Assembly: GCA_025352795.1 (NCBI GenBank) | Contig: JANXSF010000086.1 | Coordinates: forward strand, 62,001 to 126,000 | Length of the DNA stretch: 64,000 nt | Origin: Acidobacteriota bacterium | Lineage (GTDB): Bacteria > Acidobacteriota > Terriglobia > Bryobacterales > Bryobacteraceae | Direction: 5' to 3' | Part shown: positions 45,053-52,987 of the stretch, one piece after another | Numbering within the stretch: the first letter of the stretch is position 1 | Layout of the letters: every line of letters begins with the position of its first letter | Translations under genes and position numbers: made by a program | Notes under the pieces: generated by a model | Database searches by the model: none | The model's input: the letters and a program-made list of their open reading frames with translations, nothing else | What the model was told of the DNA's origin: nothing

Positions 45053-46305
45053 AAACTATTTTTGCCTGCCTCGTATCTGTTCTTCCCATGATTGCTGCCG
45101 TGGATGATTGGCCGCGCTGGCGTGGTCCGCTGGACAACGGCATGGCCCGTGGCACTGCTCCCCTGCAATGGACCGACACGAAGAATGTTGCCTGGAAAAT
45201 TGATGTTCCGGGTCGAGGATTTTCATCCCCAGTTTTGTGGGGCGACAAACTGTTTTTCACCAACGCGGTTGCTGTTGGCAGGCCCAAGAGCGAAGTTGGG
45301 GTGGAACATAAATTCACCGTCACTGCGCTGGATCGTCGCACTGGCAAATTGATCTGGGAACAAGTTGCCGCAGTTTCAACTCCCCACGAAGGTTACCACG
45401 CACGCTACGGCAGTTATGCATCGAACAGCCCTGTAACCGATGGCAAATTGTTGTGGACTTCGTTCGGATCCCGAGGGGTGTATTGTTATGACCTGAACGG
45501 CAAACTGATCTGGAAGCGCGATGACTTTAAGGAAGCCAAGACCCGCATGCAATTCGGGGAAGGGACTGCAACCGTACTCTCTGGCGACACGCTACTACTG
45601 AACTTTGATCAGGAAGCGGGGAAGAGCAATTTGTTGGCGTTAGACAAGTCCACCGGAAAACAGCTCTGGCGGGTAGATCGGGAGGAAGTCAGTGGTTGGG
45701 CTGCCCCGTTGGTGGTGGAAGATGAAGGTAAAAAACAAGTCGTTGTATCCGCGTCAAACAGAGTTCGCTCCTACGATTTAATCACGGGTAAGGTAATTTG
45801 GGAGTGCAAAGGATTGGGCTTGAATGTGATCCCCGCTCCCGTTTTTAGCGATGGCATTGTTTATGTGATGAGTGGGTTTCGCGATCCTAATCTGATGGCC
45901 ATTAAGCTGGGTCGTACTGGCGATCTGACTGGAACCGATGCCATCTTGTGGACCCAAAATCGAGGGATATCTTACACAGCCTCACCAGTTTTGTACGATG
46001 GAAAATTATACTTCGTCACCGATAGCGGAATGATCAGTTGTCTGGACGCCAAGACCGGCGTGCCGTACTATCATCAACAACGATTTTCCAAACCGTACAG
46101 CTTAAAATCCTCTCCCATCGGTGTGAATGGCAAGCTTTACATCGCTACGGAAAATGAAGATGTGGTGGTGGTGAAAATGGGCGAGAAGTTTGAGGTGCTG
46201 GCCACGAATACTATGCCCGACCAATCGTTTATAGCCACCCCAGCGGTGTCTGATGGAGTGATGTACCTGCGCAGTGAAACGGCTATTTACGCCATCAAAG
46301 AATGA
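45049..46305 (+). CDS. Exported PQQ-type beta-propeller protein
   Basis: A 418-residue protein with signal peptide (MKTIFACLVSVLPMIAA) and multiple PQQ-type repeats (LDRRTGKLIWEQV, LDKSTGKQLWRV, YDLITGKVIWECK, LDAKTGVPYYHQ). Such propellers are often scaffolds (like BamB) and do not by themselves prove PQQ binding. No catalytic domain is seen. The ATG overlaps the sulfatase TGA by 4 bp and the next gene overlaps this one in the same way, so a sulfated-glycan operon is likely. Confidence 0.85.
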   Translation: MKTIFACLVSVLPMIAAVDDWPRWRGPLDNGMARGTAPLQWTDTKNVAWKIDVPGRGFSSPVLWGDKLFFTNAVAVGRPKSEVGVEHKFTVTALDRRTGKLIWEQVAAVSTPHEGYHARYGSYASNSPVTDGKLLWTSFGSRGVYCYDLNGKLIWKRDDFKEAKTRMQFGEGTATVLSGDTLLLNFDQEAGKSNLLALDKSTGKQLWRVDREEVSGWAAPLVVEDEGKKQVVVSASNRVRSYDLITGKVIWECKGLGLNVIPAPVFSDGIVYVMSGFRDPNLMAIKLGRTGDLTGTDAILWTQNRGISYTASPVLYDGKLYFVTDSGMISCLDAKTGVPYYHQQRFSKPYSLKSSPIGVNGKLYIATENEDVVVVKMGEKFEVLATNTMPDQSFIATPAVSDGVMYLRSETAIYAIKE

Positions 46306-47087
46306 CGATCATGCGAACCTTTTTTCTTTGTGTACTTCTAGTAATCCCTTTGTCCGCCCAGGATGCGGCAGTACTGGAAAAGGCTACTGAGCTGGCGTTG
46401 CAGTACACGGCAAAGCTACCCAATTTCATTTGCACGGAAACAATCAATCGCTTTATGAAAAGGAAACAGGCAGATCCTTGGAAGGCTCAAGACAAGCTAA
46501 CGCTGTCTGTAGCTTTTTCTGAAAAGGGTGAGCAGTATAAGTTACAGGCAATCAACGATACTCCCACCACCAAAGCGTTTCAGAAGGTAGGCGGCTACAA
46601 ATCCAAAGGTGAATTTGGAAGCCTGTTGCGCAGAATCTTTCAAAAGGAATCGGCAACGCATTTTAAGTGGGAGCGGTTGGAAACGCTGAACGGAAATCCT
46701 GTTCAGGTGTACTCTTACAAAATTGCCAAGGATCGTTCCAAGTACACAGTGACCATGTCCTCTCTTGTGAAAACTTATCGTGATACCTTCGCCATGCAGG
46801 GATTCATTTACATTGATCCGCGTTCTTTTCAAGTGATGCGCTTCACGGTGGAAGCAGTTGGGATTCCAGCAGATTGGCCCATTTCGGCAACGTCTTCCAT
46901 TGTGGAATATGCCTTTGCCGACATTGGCGGGCAACAATTCCTGATGCCCGTTACGGTTGAAGGAAAAGTAGTAATGAAAGACAAGCAAACTAGAAATCTG
47001 ATTCAATTCAGTGACTATCGCAAGTTTTCAAGCGAAGCTACGATTGACTTTGAATCGAGTACGCTTGAGGATTCAAAACCCGATTAA
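46302..47087 (+). CDS. Exported paralogue of the 1991-3067 protein
   Basis: A 261-residue protein with a signal peptide (MTIMRTFFLCVLLVIPLSAQ). The mature domain, about residues 25-260, has the blocks LPNFICTETINRF, GEFGSLLRRIF, FKWERLETLNGNPVQVYSY and a C-terminal beta-rich part, found also in the protein at 1991-3067. No helical extra domain is present here. Function unknown. It overlaps the upstream gene by 4 bp, and its 3' end overlaps the convergent UvrC-like gene by 50 bp. Confidence 0.78.
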   Translation: MTIMRTFFLCVLLVIPLSAQDAAVLEKATELALQYTAKLPNFICTETINRFMKRKQADPWKAQDKLTLSVAFSEKGEQYKLQAINDTPTTKAFQKVGGYKSKGEFGSLLRRIFQKESATHFKWERLETLNGNPVQVYSYKIAKDRSKYTVTMSSLVKTYRDTFAMQGFIYIDPRSFQVMRFTVEAVGIPADWPISATSSIVEYAFADIGGQQFLMPVTVEGKVVMKDKQTRNLIQFSDYRKFSSEATIDFESSTLEDSKPD

Positions 47088-48183
47088 TGGCATTCACCAG
47101 CTTGCGGTATGGCACAGTGTTTGGCTGATCAAACGACAGCCATTCGCCATCGCGAAAGCTGGAATAAAACCAGCGCCATAGCAAAGACAAGTGTTCCTGT
47201 TTTTCAACCAAAGGACATAGATCTTTGGAAAGCCCTTCCACGACCTCTCTCAATCTTCGATCCATGGACACTGGACGCCCCTCAATTAGCTCCAAGCGAA
47301 ATTCCACGCGATCCCGCCAACAACCTTCCCATAGAAATCGAAGCTGTACCACGTTGGGTTCAAGAGATCGATTAATAGCAACACCGAACTGATGCTCCAG
47401 GCTGAACGCTAGTGGGTCGCGCTGGCGCACCACTTCCTTAACTTTCTCCAGACGCTTGTGAATCCGGGCGGCCTGTTCAAAATCCATATCCTGACTCAGA
47501 CGGTCCCGTTGGGCTTCTAAACTCTCCAACATACTTGCCCCGTCCGTTCGAAGGAAGTCCTCAATTCGGGCTGCCTCCGTTGCATATTCGGCCACACCGA
47601 CCACTGTTTGACAGGGTCGAAGGCAAAGATTCATCTCTCCATAAATGCAACCCGGATGTTCCTGGCTGGGGTGAAGATCTTCCTGACAGCGCCGCAACTG
47701 GAACAGGTCCAGCACAGCGCGTTCAAACTCCTCTGCGGAAACTCGATTTCGAAATGGACCATAAAGCACCCCGCCCGTTGCTCGCAATTGTGTGGTTACT
47801 TGGGTCCGCGGAAAGTCGTTATTGAGGATCAATCGGACGTAGCTGGGGAACCGCAGATTGACCACTTTCTTGTAAGTCGCCGGATGAAAGTGGCGGGCCA
47901 CTGCATAGAAAATCAGTGCCGATTCGAGACGTGAAGGCGTGGGCCAATAGCTTACCTGATTGGCCAGACCTCGCAACGAAAGTACCCTGGATTGGGCCTT
48001 TGAAACCCGCTCCCCCAGCAAGCGGACCATTCGACGTTTTAGAACGGCGGTCCGGCCAATCAACGGTTGTCCGTTGGCGACTTCAATACAATAAACCGCC
48101 GCAAGGTTTTCGAGCACTACGAGGCTGGCATCCAGTTCCTCTTCGTTTTGCCACTCGAAACGTAGCGGTTCGGCGAGTTTCAT
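47038..48183 (-). CDS. UvrC-like protein lacking the C-terminal nuclease half
   Basis: A 381-residue relative of excinuclease subunit C. The N-terminus holds a degenerate GIY-YIG segment (AVYCIEVANGQPLIGRT, where AVY and LIG replace GIY and YIG). Then come LYGPFRNRVSAEEFERAVLDLF, a cysteine cluster (LRRCQED, PGCIYGEMNLCLRPC) like the UvrC insert, and a UVR (UvrB-binding) helix (LEAQRDRLSQDMDFEQAARIHKRLEKV). RNase H-like and HhH domains are absent. It is thus an accessory or a Cho-like homologue of uncertain activity. ATGA overlap with the upstream aldo/keto reductase gene makes them a unit. Confidence 0.75.
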   Translation of the reverse strand: MKLAEPLRFEWQNEEELDASLVVLENLAAVYCIEVANGQPLIGRTAVLKRRMVRLLGERVSKAQSRVLSLRGLANQVSYWPTPSRLESALIFYAVARHFHPATYKKVVNLRFPSYVRLILNNDFPRTQVTTQLRATGGVLYGPFRNRVSAEEFERAVLDLFQLRRCQEDLHPSQEHPGCIYGEMNLCLRPCQTVVGVAEYATEAARIEDFLRTDGASMLESLEAQRDRLSQDMDFEQAARIHKRLEKVKEVVRQRDPLAFSLEHQFGVAINRSLEPNVVQLRFLWEGCWRDRVEFRLELIEGRPVSMDRRLREVVEGLSKDLCPLVEKQEHLSLLWRWFYSSFRDGEWLSFDQPNTVPYRKLVNAINRVLNPQAYSIQSQS

Positions 48184-49232
48184 GATGCCTGAAACAGTTT
48201 GAAATAGGTTGCCGGTTCAGTGATAGGCACAGTGGCCAACAGCAAATTTTCGGCGACGTGTGCCGGGTTACTCATACCGGCCAAAGAAATAGTTAAACCG
48301 GGAGTGCTGCGGCTGAATTGAATGGCGCGTTGGGCGTCGGTCTGTAAACCCAATTTCTGACGAACATGTTCTGGCAATCCGGATGCCAGCCTGCTCTGCA
48401 AAATGCTCGCGGAACCAACGGTGGTGATGCCCATGCGTCCGGCGCAGCTAAGAACATTGGCAGGAACGCCAGAGAGGCTTTGGGTGGGCAAGCTAAACGC
48501 TTCGGTCATGCCCAGGTTCAGCGGCATTTGCGCAAAGCGAAAGCGGTGTAAGGGTCCGCCAGCATCAAGGGCGATTTGGACAAACCGTTCCAGCGAAAGT
48601 TGTTTTTCCTTGCGCAAACCATCCCAGGTTGCAATGCCGTAATAAGCAATCTTGCCCTGGTCGCAGAACTTTTCCAGTTGGACAAAGGCGGCTTCCACAT
48701 TCTGATAAAACTGGTCTTCAGAAATATGCCCCAACTGAGTTTCAGGGTTGTGAAGATAGAAGACGTCAATTGTTTCCAATCCCAAATTCTGGCGGCTGCG
48801 TTCCAGTTGATCCGCCAAAAACGCAGGTGCCAGGGAATGGTTTTTGCCCACGATATCGTCACTATTTAGAGGAACGGCAGGCATCGCGTTGGGAACAAGA
48901 TAACCAGCCTTGGTGCAAACCATCACTTCATCTCGCTGCAATTCGCCGGAACCGATTAACCGACCCAGCGCAGCCCCGATATTCTTTTCTGAATGCTGAT
49001 TGCGATAGTTCAGTGAGGTGTCAATCAAATTGATGCCACCCTTCACGGCTGCTTCCATAGAAGCTTCATAGCCGCGGTCTGCGGCAGCATCAGCGTTGCC
49101 CAGATAGGAACCAATGCCTACGGAAGAAACAGTGCGCTGCACCGCCTCACGAAAAAATCCATTTTGTTTATGTTCTGGGAAACGGGACGCAAATCGAGCC
49201 GTGCCTTCGGACGTAGAAAAGCCATTTATCAT
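48180..49232 (-). CDS. Aldo/keto reductase
   Basis: A 350-residue NADPH-dependent aldo/keto reductase. Catalytic tetrad candidates are Asp and Tyr in LIDTSLNYRNQHSE, Lys in VMVCTKAGYL and His in DVFYLHNPETQLG. The nucleotide-binding end has a signature near residue 270 (ITTVGSASILQSRLASGLP). The substrate is unknown. It is followed by a 4 bp overlap with the UvrC-like gene and preceded by a short gap after the MauE-like gene, so a three-gene unit is possible. Confidence 0.9.
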   Translation of the reverse strand: MINGFSTSEGTARFASRFPEHKQNGFFREAVQRTVSSVGIGSYLGNADAAADRGYEASMEAAVKGGINLIDTSLNYRNQHSEKNIGAALGRLIGSGELQRDEVMVCTKAGYLVPNAMPAVPLNSDDIVGKNHSLAPAFLADQLERSRQNLGLETIDVFYLHNPETQLGHISEDQFYQNVEAAFVQLEKFCDQGKIAYYGIATWDGLRKEKQLSLERFVQIALDAGGPLHRFRFAQMPLNLGMTEAFSLPTQSLSGVPANVLSCAGRMGITTVGSASILQSRLASGLPEHVRQKLGLQTDAQRAIQFSRSTPGLTISLAGMSNPAHVAENLLLATVPITEPATYFKLFQAS

Positions 49233-49268
49233 TCGTGTGAAAACCTTGTTAAAACTTTTTTAGTTGGA

Positions 49269-50171
49269 CTACTCAATGAAACCGAACTTACGTAGCGTAG
49301 CTTCCGGTTCGGCTTCGTCAAACTGAGATAGCGATGCCTTTTGGCGACCGTTGATTAAGGGGACGGCATAAGGTGGATCGCCAAAGGGGAATATTTTCTT
49401 TAGCGCATCGTGATCGGGCGATAGCGGCGCTTTCAGATTCGTAGATGTCATGAAGTAAGCACCGAATTGTGGGACGCGGGAAGGCAGACCGATGATCTTC
49501 ACGTCTACCCATGTATGCTTAGCCATGCGTCGCGCTGCGGCATCGCAATGGGAGCATTCCGGATCAAAAAAGTAGAGCAGCACTTTTCCTTCGTGCAGGG
49601 AAATGGGCTTGCCATCCACTATGATGGATTCGGGGGCCATGGCTCCGGATTGACGCCCGTTATCCAGGGCGAATCCAATCGCGGAGCAGATAGCGATTCC
49701 GCCCAAAAGTATGCCCGCCGTTTTGAAACCATGCACTGGTCGTGACCACCATCCGGCAATGATCGCCATGAGTAGCATAGCGGCATCGCCCACAAAGAAG
49801 CCCGGTCCAATGCTGCGTTTTAGCCAGGGGAAGCAGGAACAATCCGCGCCGCGCAGAGTGTTGTAATTGATCCCAACAAAAATCATAAAGGCGACTAACA
49901 TCAATCCAGTAAGAATGGCTCCCCAACGACGGAATCGCGGGATAACCAATAGGGTGGCGGCGAATGTTTCTGCCAGGCCGAAGCTGACAGCCGTGAAAAG
50001 ACTGAGTGAGCCGGGGATGAGTGCCTGACGCATTTTGGCCGCCCAATCATAGGGGCCAACCATTTTCCAAATGCCGGCGCTGAAGAATAGAAGTGCCAGC
50101 AGAATTGCGCAAACCGTCGCAATGCCAGTTTTCCAAGCCGGTGCTCGAGTCGCCAAAGTGGGGTATGCCAT
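49269..50171 (-). CDS. MauE/DoxX-like membrane protein fused to a thioredoxin-like domain
   Basis: An approximately 300-residue protein. Four to five membrane helices (about residues 10-160) match the MauE/DoxX fold (TVCAILLALLFFSAGIWKMVG, ETFAATLLVIPRFRRWGAIL). Then the C-terminal domain, about residues 180-300, has a thioredoxin-like CxxC (YFFDPECSHCDAAAR) where the pair is CSHC. Such fusions pass electrons across the membrane for disulfide handling. Start ATG 50171 has GGAAG upstream; ATG 50192 is alternative. It faces the amidohydrolase gene, with a gap of only about 10 bp. Confidence 0.8.
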   Translation of the reverse strand: MAYPTLATRAPAWKTGIATVCAILLALLFFSAGIWKMVGPYDWAAKMRQALIPGSLSLFTAVSFGLAETFAATLLVIPRFRRWGAILTGLMLVAFMIFVGINYNTLRGADCSCFPWLKRSIGPGFFVGDAAMLLMAIIAGWWSRPVHGFKTAGILLGGIAICSAIGFALDNGRQSGAMAPESIIVDGKPISLHEGKVLLYFFDPECSHCDAAARRMAKHTWVDVKIIGLPSRVPQFGAYFMTSTNLKAPLSPDHDALKKIFPFGDPPYAVPLINGRQKASLSQFDEAEPEATLRKFGFIE

Positions 50172-50181
50172 ACTATCTTCC

Positions 50182-51801
50182 ATGTTCTTCATTTTAGCGT
50201 TGTTTCAAGCATTCGCAGCGGCACAAGTGGCCGATTTGGTACTAGTGAATGCCAACATTTACACAATGAACCCTCAACAACCGAATGCTAAAGCACTAGC
50301 TGTTAAAGACGGACGCATCGTTTCTATTGGCGAAACAGTGCAAAAGTATGTGGGACCCAAAACAACTGTGATTGATGCTCATGGTGCGGCAATGATTCCC
50401 GGATTGATTGATTCCCACGGTCATATGTTAGGGCTGGGCAGCCAAATGGAGACATTCGATTTCCGCGCTACCCGTACCGTGGCAGAGGTTGCCAATGCCA
50501 TCCACGAGAAGTCGAAAACGGTGAAGCCAGAGACTTGGATTTTAGGTCGCAGTTGGGACCAGACCAATTGGGGTGGGCAATTTCCGACACATTTTCTGTT
50601 GACTAAAGCAGCACCAGATCATCCAGTTTTTTTAACGAGGGTGGATGGACACGCGGCTTGGGTGAATCGTAAAGCATTGGAACTGGCAAAGATCACATCG
50701 AAAACACCGGACCCACCCGGTGGCAAAATCCTGCATGATCAATCCGGGGAACCTACTGGTATTTTGATTGACAGGGCACAGGGGCTGGTGGGGAAAGTAA
50801 TTCCAGAGCCGTCTTTTGAAACGGTAAAACGCCGATTGCTACTGGCATCCCAGGAATGCGCCCGGCTTGGTTTAACAACCGTGCACGACGCTGGAATATC
50901 AGCCGAAACCATCAAGGCTTATAAGGAACTGATTGCGGAAAACAAGTTACCACTGCGTATTTACGGAATGATTGGAGGCGATGGAACACTGTGGCAATCC
51001 TATTTGAAATCGGGCCCAGAGGTGAGCGATTTCCTGACCACCCGCAGTATTAAGTTGATGGCCGATGGGGCTATGGGTTCCGGCGGTGCAGCGTTTTGGC
51101 AACCGTATTCCGACGACAAAGAAAATACTGGGCTGTTGCTAATCAAGCAATCCGATATAGAACGAGTTGCTGCAGAGGCTGTAAAAGCAGGCTTTCAAGT
51201 GAACACGCATGCCATTGGGGATCGGGCGAATCGATTAGTTTTGGATGCCTATGGCAAGGTGCTGGGCGGAGTCAACGACAAACGATTTCGCATTGAGCAT
51301 GCCCAGGCATTAGCCTTGCCCGACTTTGAATTATTCAAAAAGTTCAGCGTGATCGCATCTATGCAATCCACTCATGCGACGAGTGACATGCGTTGGGCCG
51401 AAAAGCGTTTGGGACCTGATCGCATTGCCGGTGCTTATGCGGCGCAACGTTTTTTGAAACTAGGAGTACCAGTGGCCAACGGATCAGATTTCCCGGTAGA
51501 AGAGCCCAATCCGATACTAGGACTGTATGCTGCTATCACCAGACAGGATTTGACCGGATACCCCGCCAAAGGTTGGATGCCAGATCAGAAGTTGACTCGT
51601 GAACAGGCGCTAAAGAGCTGGACTGTTTCCGGTGCCTACGCCGCTTTTGAAGAGAAGCTGAAAGGGTCGCTGGAAGTTGGCAAAATGGCTGATTTCCTAC
51701 TGTTGAGCGGGGATCTAATGACAATTCCAGAACGGGAGATAGCCAAATTAAAAGTCACGCTGACGGTTGTGGGCGGCAAGGTGAATCAGCAGAAGCGATG
51801 A
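50182..51801 (+). CDS. Amidohydrolase of the YtcJ-like (Amidohydro_3) group
   Basis: A 539-residue metal-dependent amidohydrolase with a signal-like N-terminus (MFFILALFQAFAAAQ), so likely periplasmic. Family features include ADLVLVNANIYTMNP, the AMIPGLIDSHGHM metal block (about 60-75), DQTNWGGQ, LTTVHDAGIS, TGILIDRAQG, VNTHAIGDRANRLVLDAY, FRIEHAQALALPDFELF and PVANGSDFPVEEPNP near the C-terminus. Start ATG 50182 gives the cleanest leader; the longer frame from 50071 lies in the divergent gene. Substrates of this group vary. It overlaps the next gene by 4 bp. Confidence 0.88.
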   Translation: MFFILALFQAFAAAQVADLVLVNANIYTMNPQQPNAKALAVKDGRIVSIGETVQKYVGPKTTVIDAHGAAMIPGLIDSHGHMLGLGSQMETFDFRATRTVAEVANAIHEKSKTVKPETWILGRSWDQTNWGGQFPTHFLLTKAAPDHPVFLTRVDGHAAWVNRKALELAKITSKTPDPPGGKILHDQSGEPTGILIDRAQGLVGKVIPEPSFETVKRRLLLASQECARLGLTTVHDAGISAETIKAYKELIAENKLPLRIYGMIGGDGTLWQSYLKSGPEVSDFLTTRSIKLMADGAMGSGGAAFWQPYSDDKENTGLLLIKQSDIERVAAEAVKAGFQVNTHAIGDRANRLVLDAYGKVLGGVNDKRFRIEHAQALALPDFELFKKFSVIASMQSTHATSDMRWAEKRLGPDRIAGAYAAQRFLKLGVPVANGSDFPVEEPNPILGLYAAITRQDLTGYPAKGWMPDQKLTREQALKSWTVSGAYAAFEEKLKGSLEVGKMADFLLLSGDLMTIPEREIAKLKVTLTVVGGKVNQQKR

Positions 51802-52283
51802 CCTTTCTATTGGCACTTCTGTTGATGAGTCAAATTCAGAAGGCGACAATTTTTGACAAGATCGTGCCCGTGGAAGCAACCAAGATTGTGCGAATGCCGT
51901 TTGACGTTCCCAATCCCCAGACGACGTTGAATCTCACTTTTGCTGTGGCCGAAAAGAATGGCACAGTGAAGGTGGTTGTTCGGAAGGCACAAGATGGAAC
52001 CTTGCTTGGGGAAACCAGTTATCAGGCGGAAGGGGAGTTGAAAGTTCTGATAGCGGATGAGGGCAAGATCTGGATCGACGTGGACAATCGGGCTCGTCGA
52101 CTTTCTGATGCTAAAGTAGACCTGACCATCAAGACCAGTTGGAAGATTGAGTTGCCGGTGAATGCCAGGGAATTGCCTGAATCGGTGAAGAGTCGGGTGG
52201 TGGTTGGAAGTCTGGGATTCTTGATTTTGATCGTTGGATTTTCAGGATGGAAGTTGATTCCAATTTGGAATTCGCGCCGCTGA
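51798..52283 (+). CDS. Exported protein with a C-terminal membrane anchor
   Basis: A 161-residue protein with a short hydrophobic start (MTFLLALLLMSQ) and a C-terminal helix (VVVGSLGFLILIVGFSGWKLI). Between them is a beta-rich extracellular part without recognised motif (LNLTFAVAEKNGTVKVVV; SYQAEGELKVLIADEGKIWIDVD). The function is unknown, but its ATGA overlap with the amidohydrolase gene suggests it anchors or assists that enzyme. A strong hairpin follows immediately. Confidence 0.6.
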   Translation: MTFLLALLLMSQIQKATIFDKIVPVEATKIVRMPFDVPNPQTTLNLTFAVAEKNGTVKVVVRKAQDGTLLGETSYQAEGELKVLIADEGKIWIDVDNRARRLSDAKVDLTIKTSWKIELPVNARELPESVKSRVVVGSLGFLILIVGFSGWKLIPIWNSRR

Positions 52284-52293
52284 TTCAAACAAG

Positions 52294-52327
52294 CCGCAAG
52301 GCCCGGCAAACTTCGCTGGGCCTTGCG
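52294..52327. terminator. Bidirectional terminator-like hairpin
   Basis: CCGCAAGGCCCGGC (52294-52307) and GCTGGGCCTTGCGG (52314-52327) pair over 14 bp with one mismatch around a 6 bp loop. It lies between the convergent genes at 51798-52283 and 52352-52786 and could end transcription from both sides, though no U-tract is present on either strand. Confidence 0.5.
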
Positions 52328-52351
52328 GGGGTCAACATCAATGTGGTTCAA

Positions 52352-52786
52352 TTACCGACGATAGCCGTTTCCAACTTGGCCGTTGAACTGCCTGTCTTTA
52401 TCGTGATAACGGTAGTCGCGATTGTCAATTGAGCGATAGTCGCGATACTGTGCGTTACGATCCCGTTCAATGTGCGCCATCAGCTCATTGAGCATTCTCT
52501 GATCGCGAGCCAAGTCCCGGGCATCATCTGCGGCCTGATACTCACGGCCTTCGCGGATGTGGCAATCCAGGCGAGCGCGGTCCCGGCTGATGTCGGCTCT
52601 TAATTCCTCGACTCGTCGGTAGTCACGTCGCAGGTCGGAATTTTCATAGCGGCCCTGATCGCGGCTATCGTATCTGATTTCAATGTGGCCTCCGCGACCG
52701 AAGAATCCGTCAGCGGCGAGGAGACTTTGCCCTCCACCCAGAACCACCGTCAAGGCACTGATCGCAAATAAGTTGGTGTAGCGCAT
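52352..52786 (-). CDS. Small exported highly charged protein
   Basis: A 144-residue protein with signal peptide (MRYTNLFAISALTVVLGGG). The mature part is nearly all charged and polar residues (DSRDQGRYEN, RRDYRRVEELRADISRDRARLDCHIREG) predicted as helix and coil, with one Cys and a tail of D/R/Y/Q repeats (RNAQYRDYRSIDNRDYRYHDKDRQ). It resembles coiled, possibly polyampholytic stress or surface proteins of environmental bacteria. Function unknown. Confidence 0.6.
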   Translation of the reverse strand: MRYTNLFAISALTVVLGGGQSLLAADGFFGRGGHIEIRYDSRDQGRYENSDLRRDYRRVEELRADISRDRARLDCHIREGREYQAADDARDLARDQRMLNELMAHIERDRNAQYRDYRSIDNRDYRYHDKDRQFNGQVGNGYRR

Positions 52787-52987
52787 TTTCTTTCTCCTTT
52801 AGGTCTTTCTGTTCCCTTCTGACAAGATAGACTCCTCCCACAAGCGAATCGGTGCAGCGAACAGCGTAAGGATTTTGTTATGGCCGGATTGAGCCAAGTG
52901 GTGGTGCAAGTGGGATAGTCTCAGCTTTAACCACGGCCGGCGGAATCGTTGGCCTCAAAAGGTAAGTCTCAGCGCTTGCCAGTGTAC

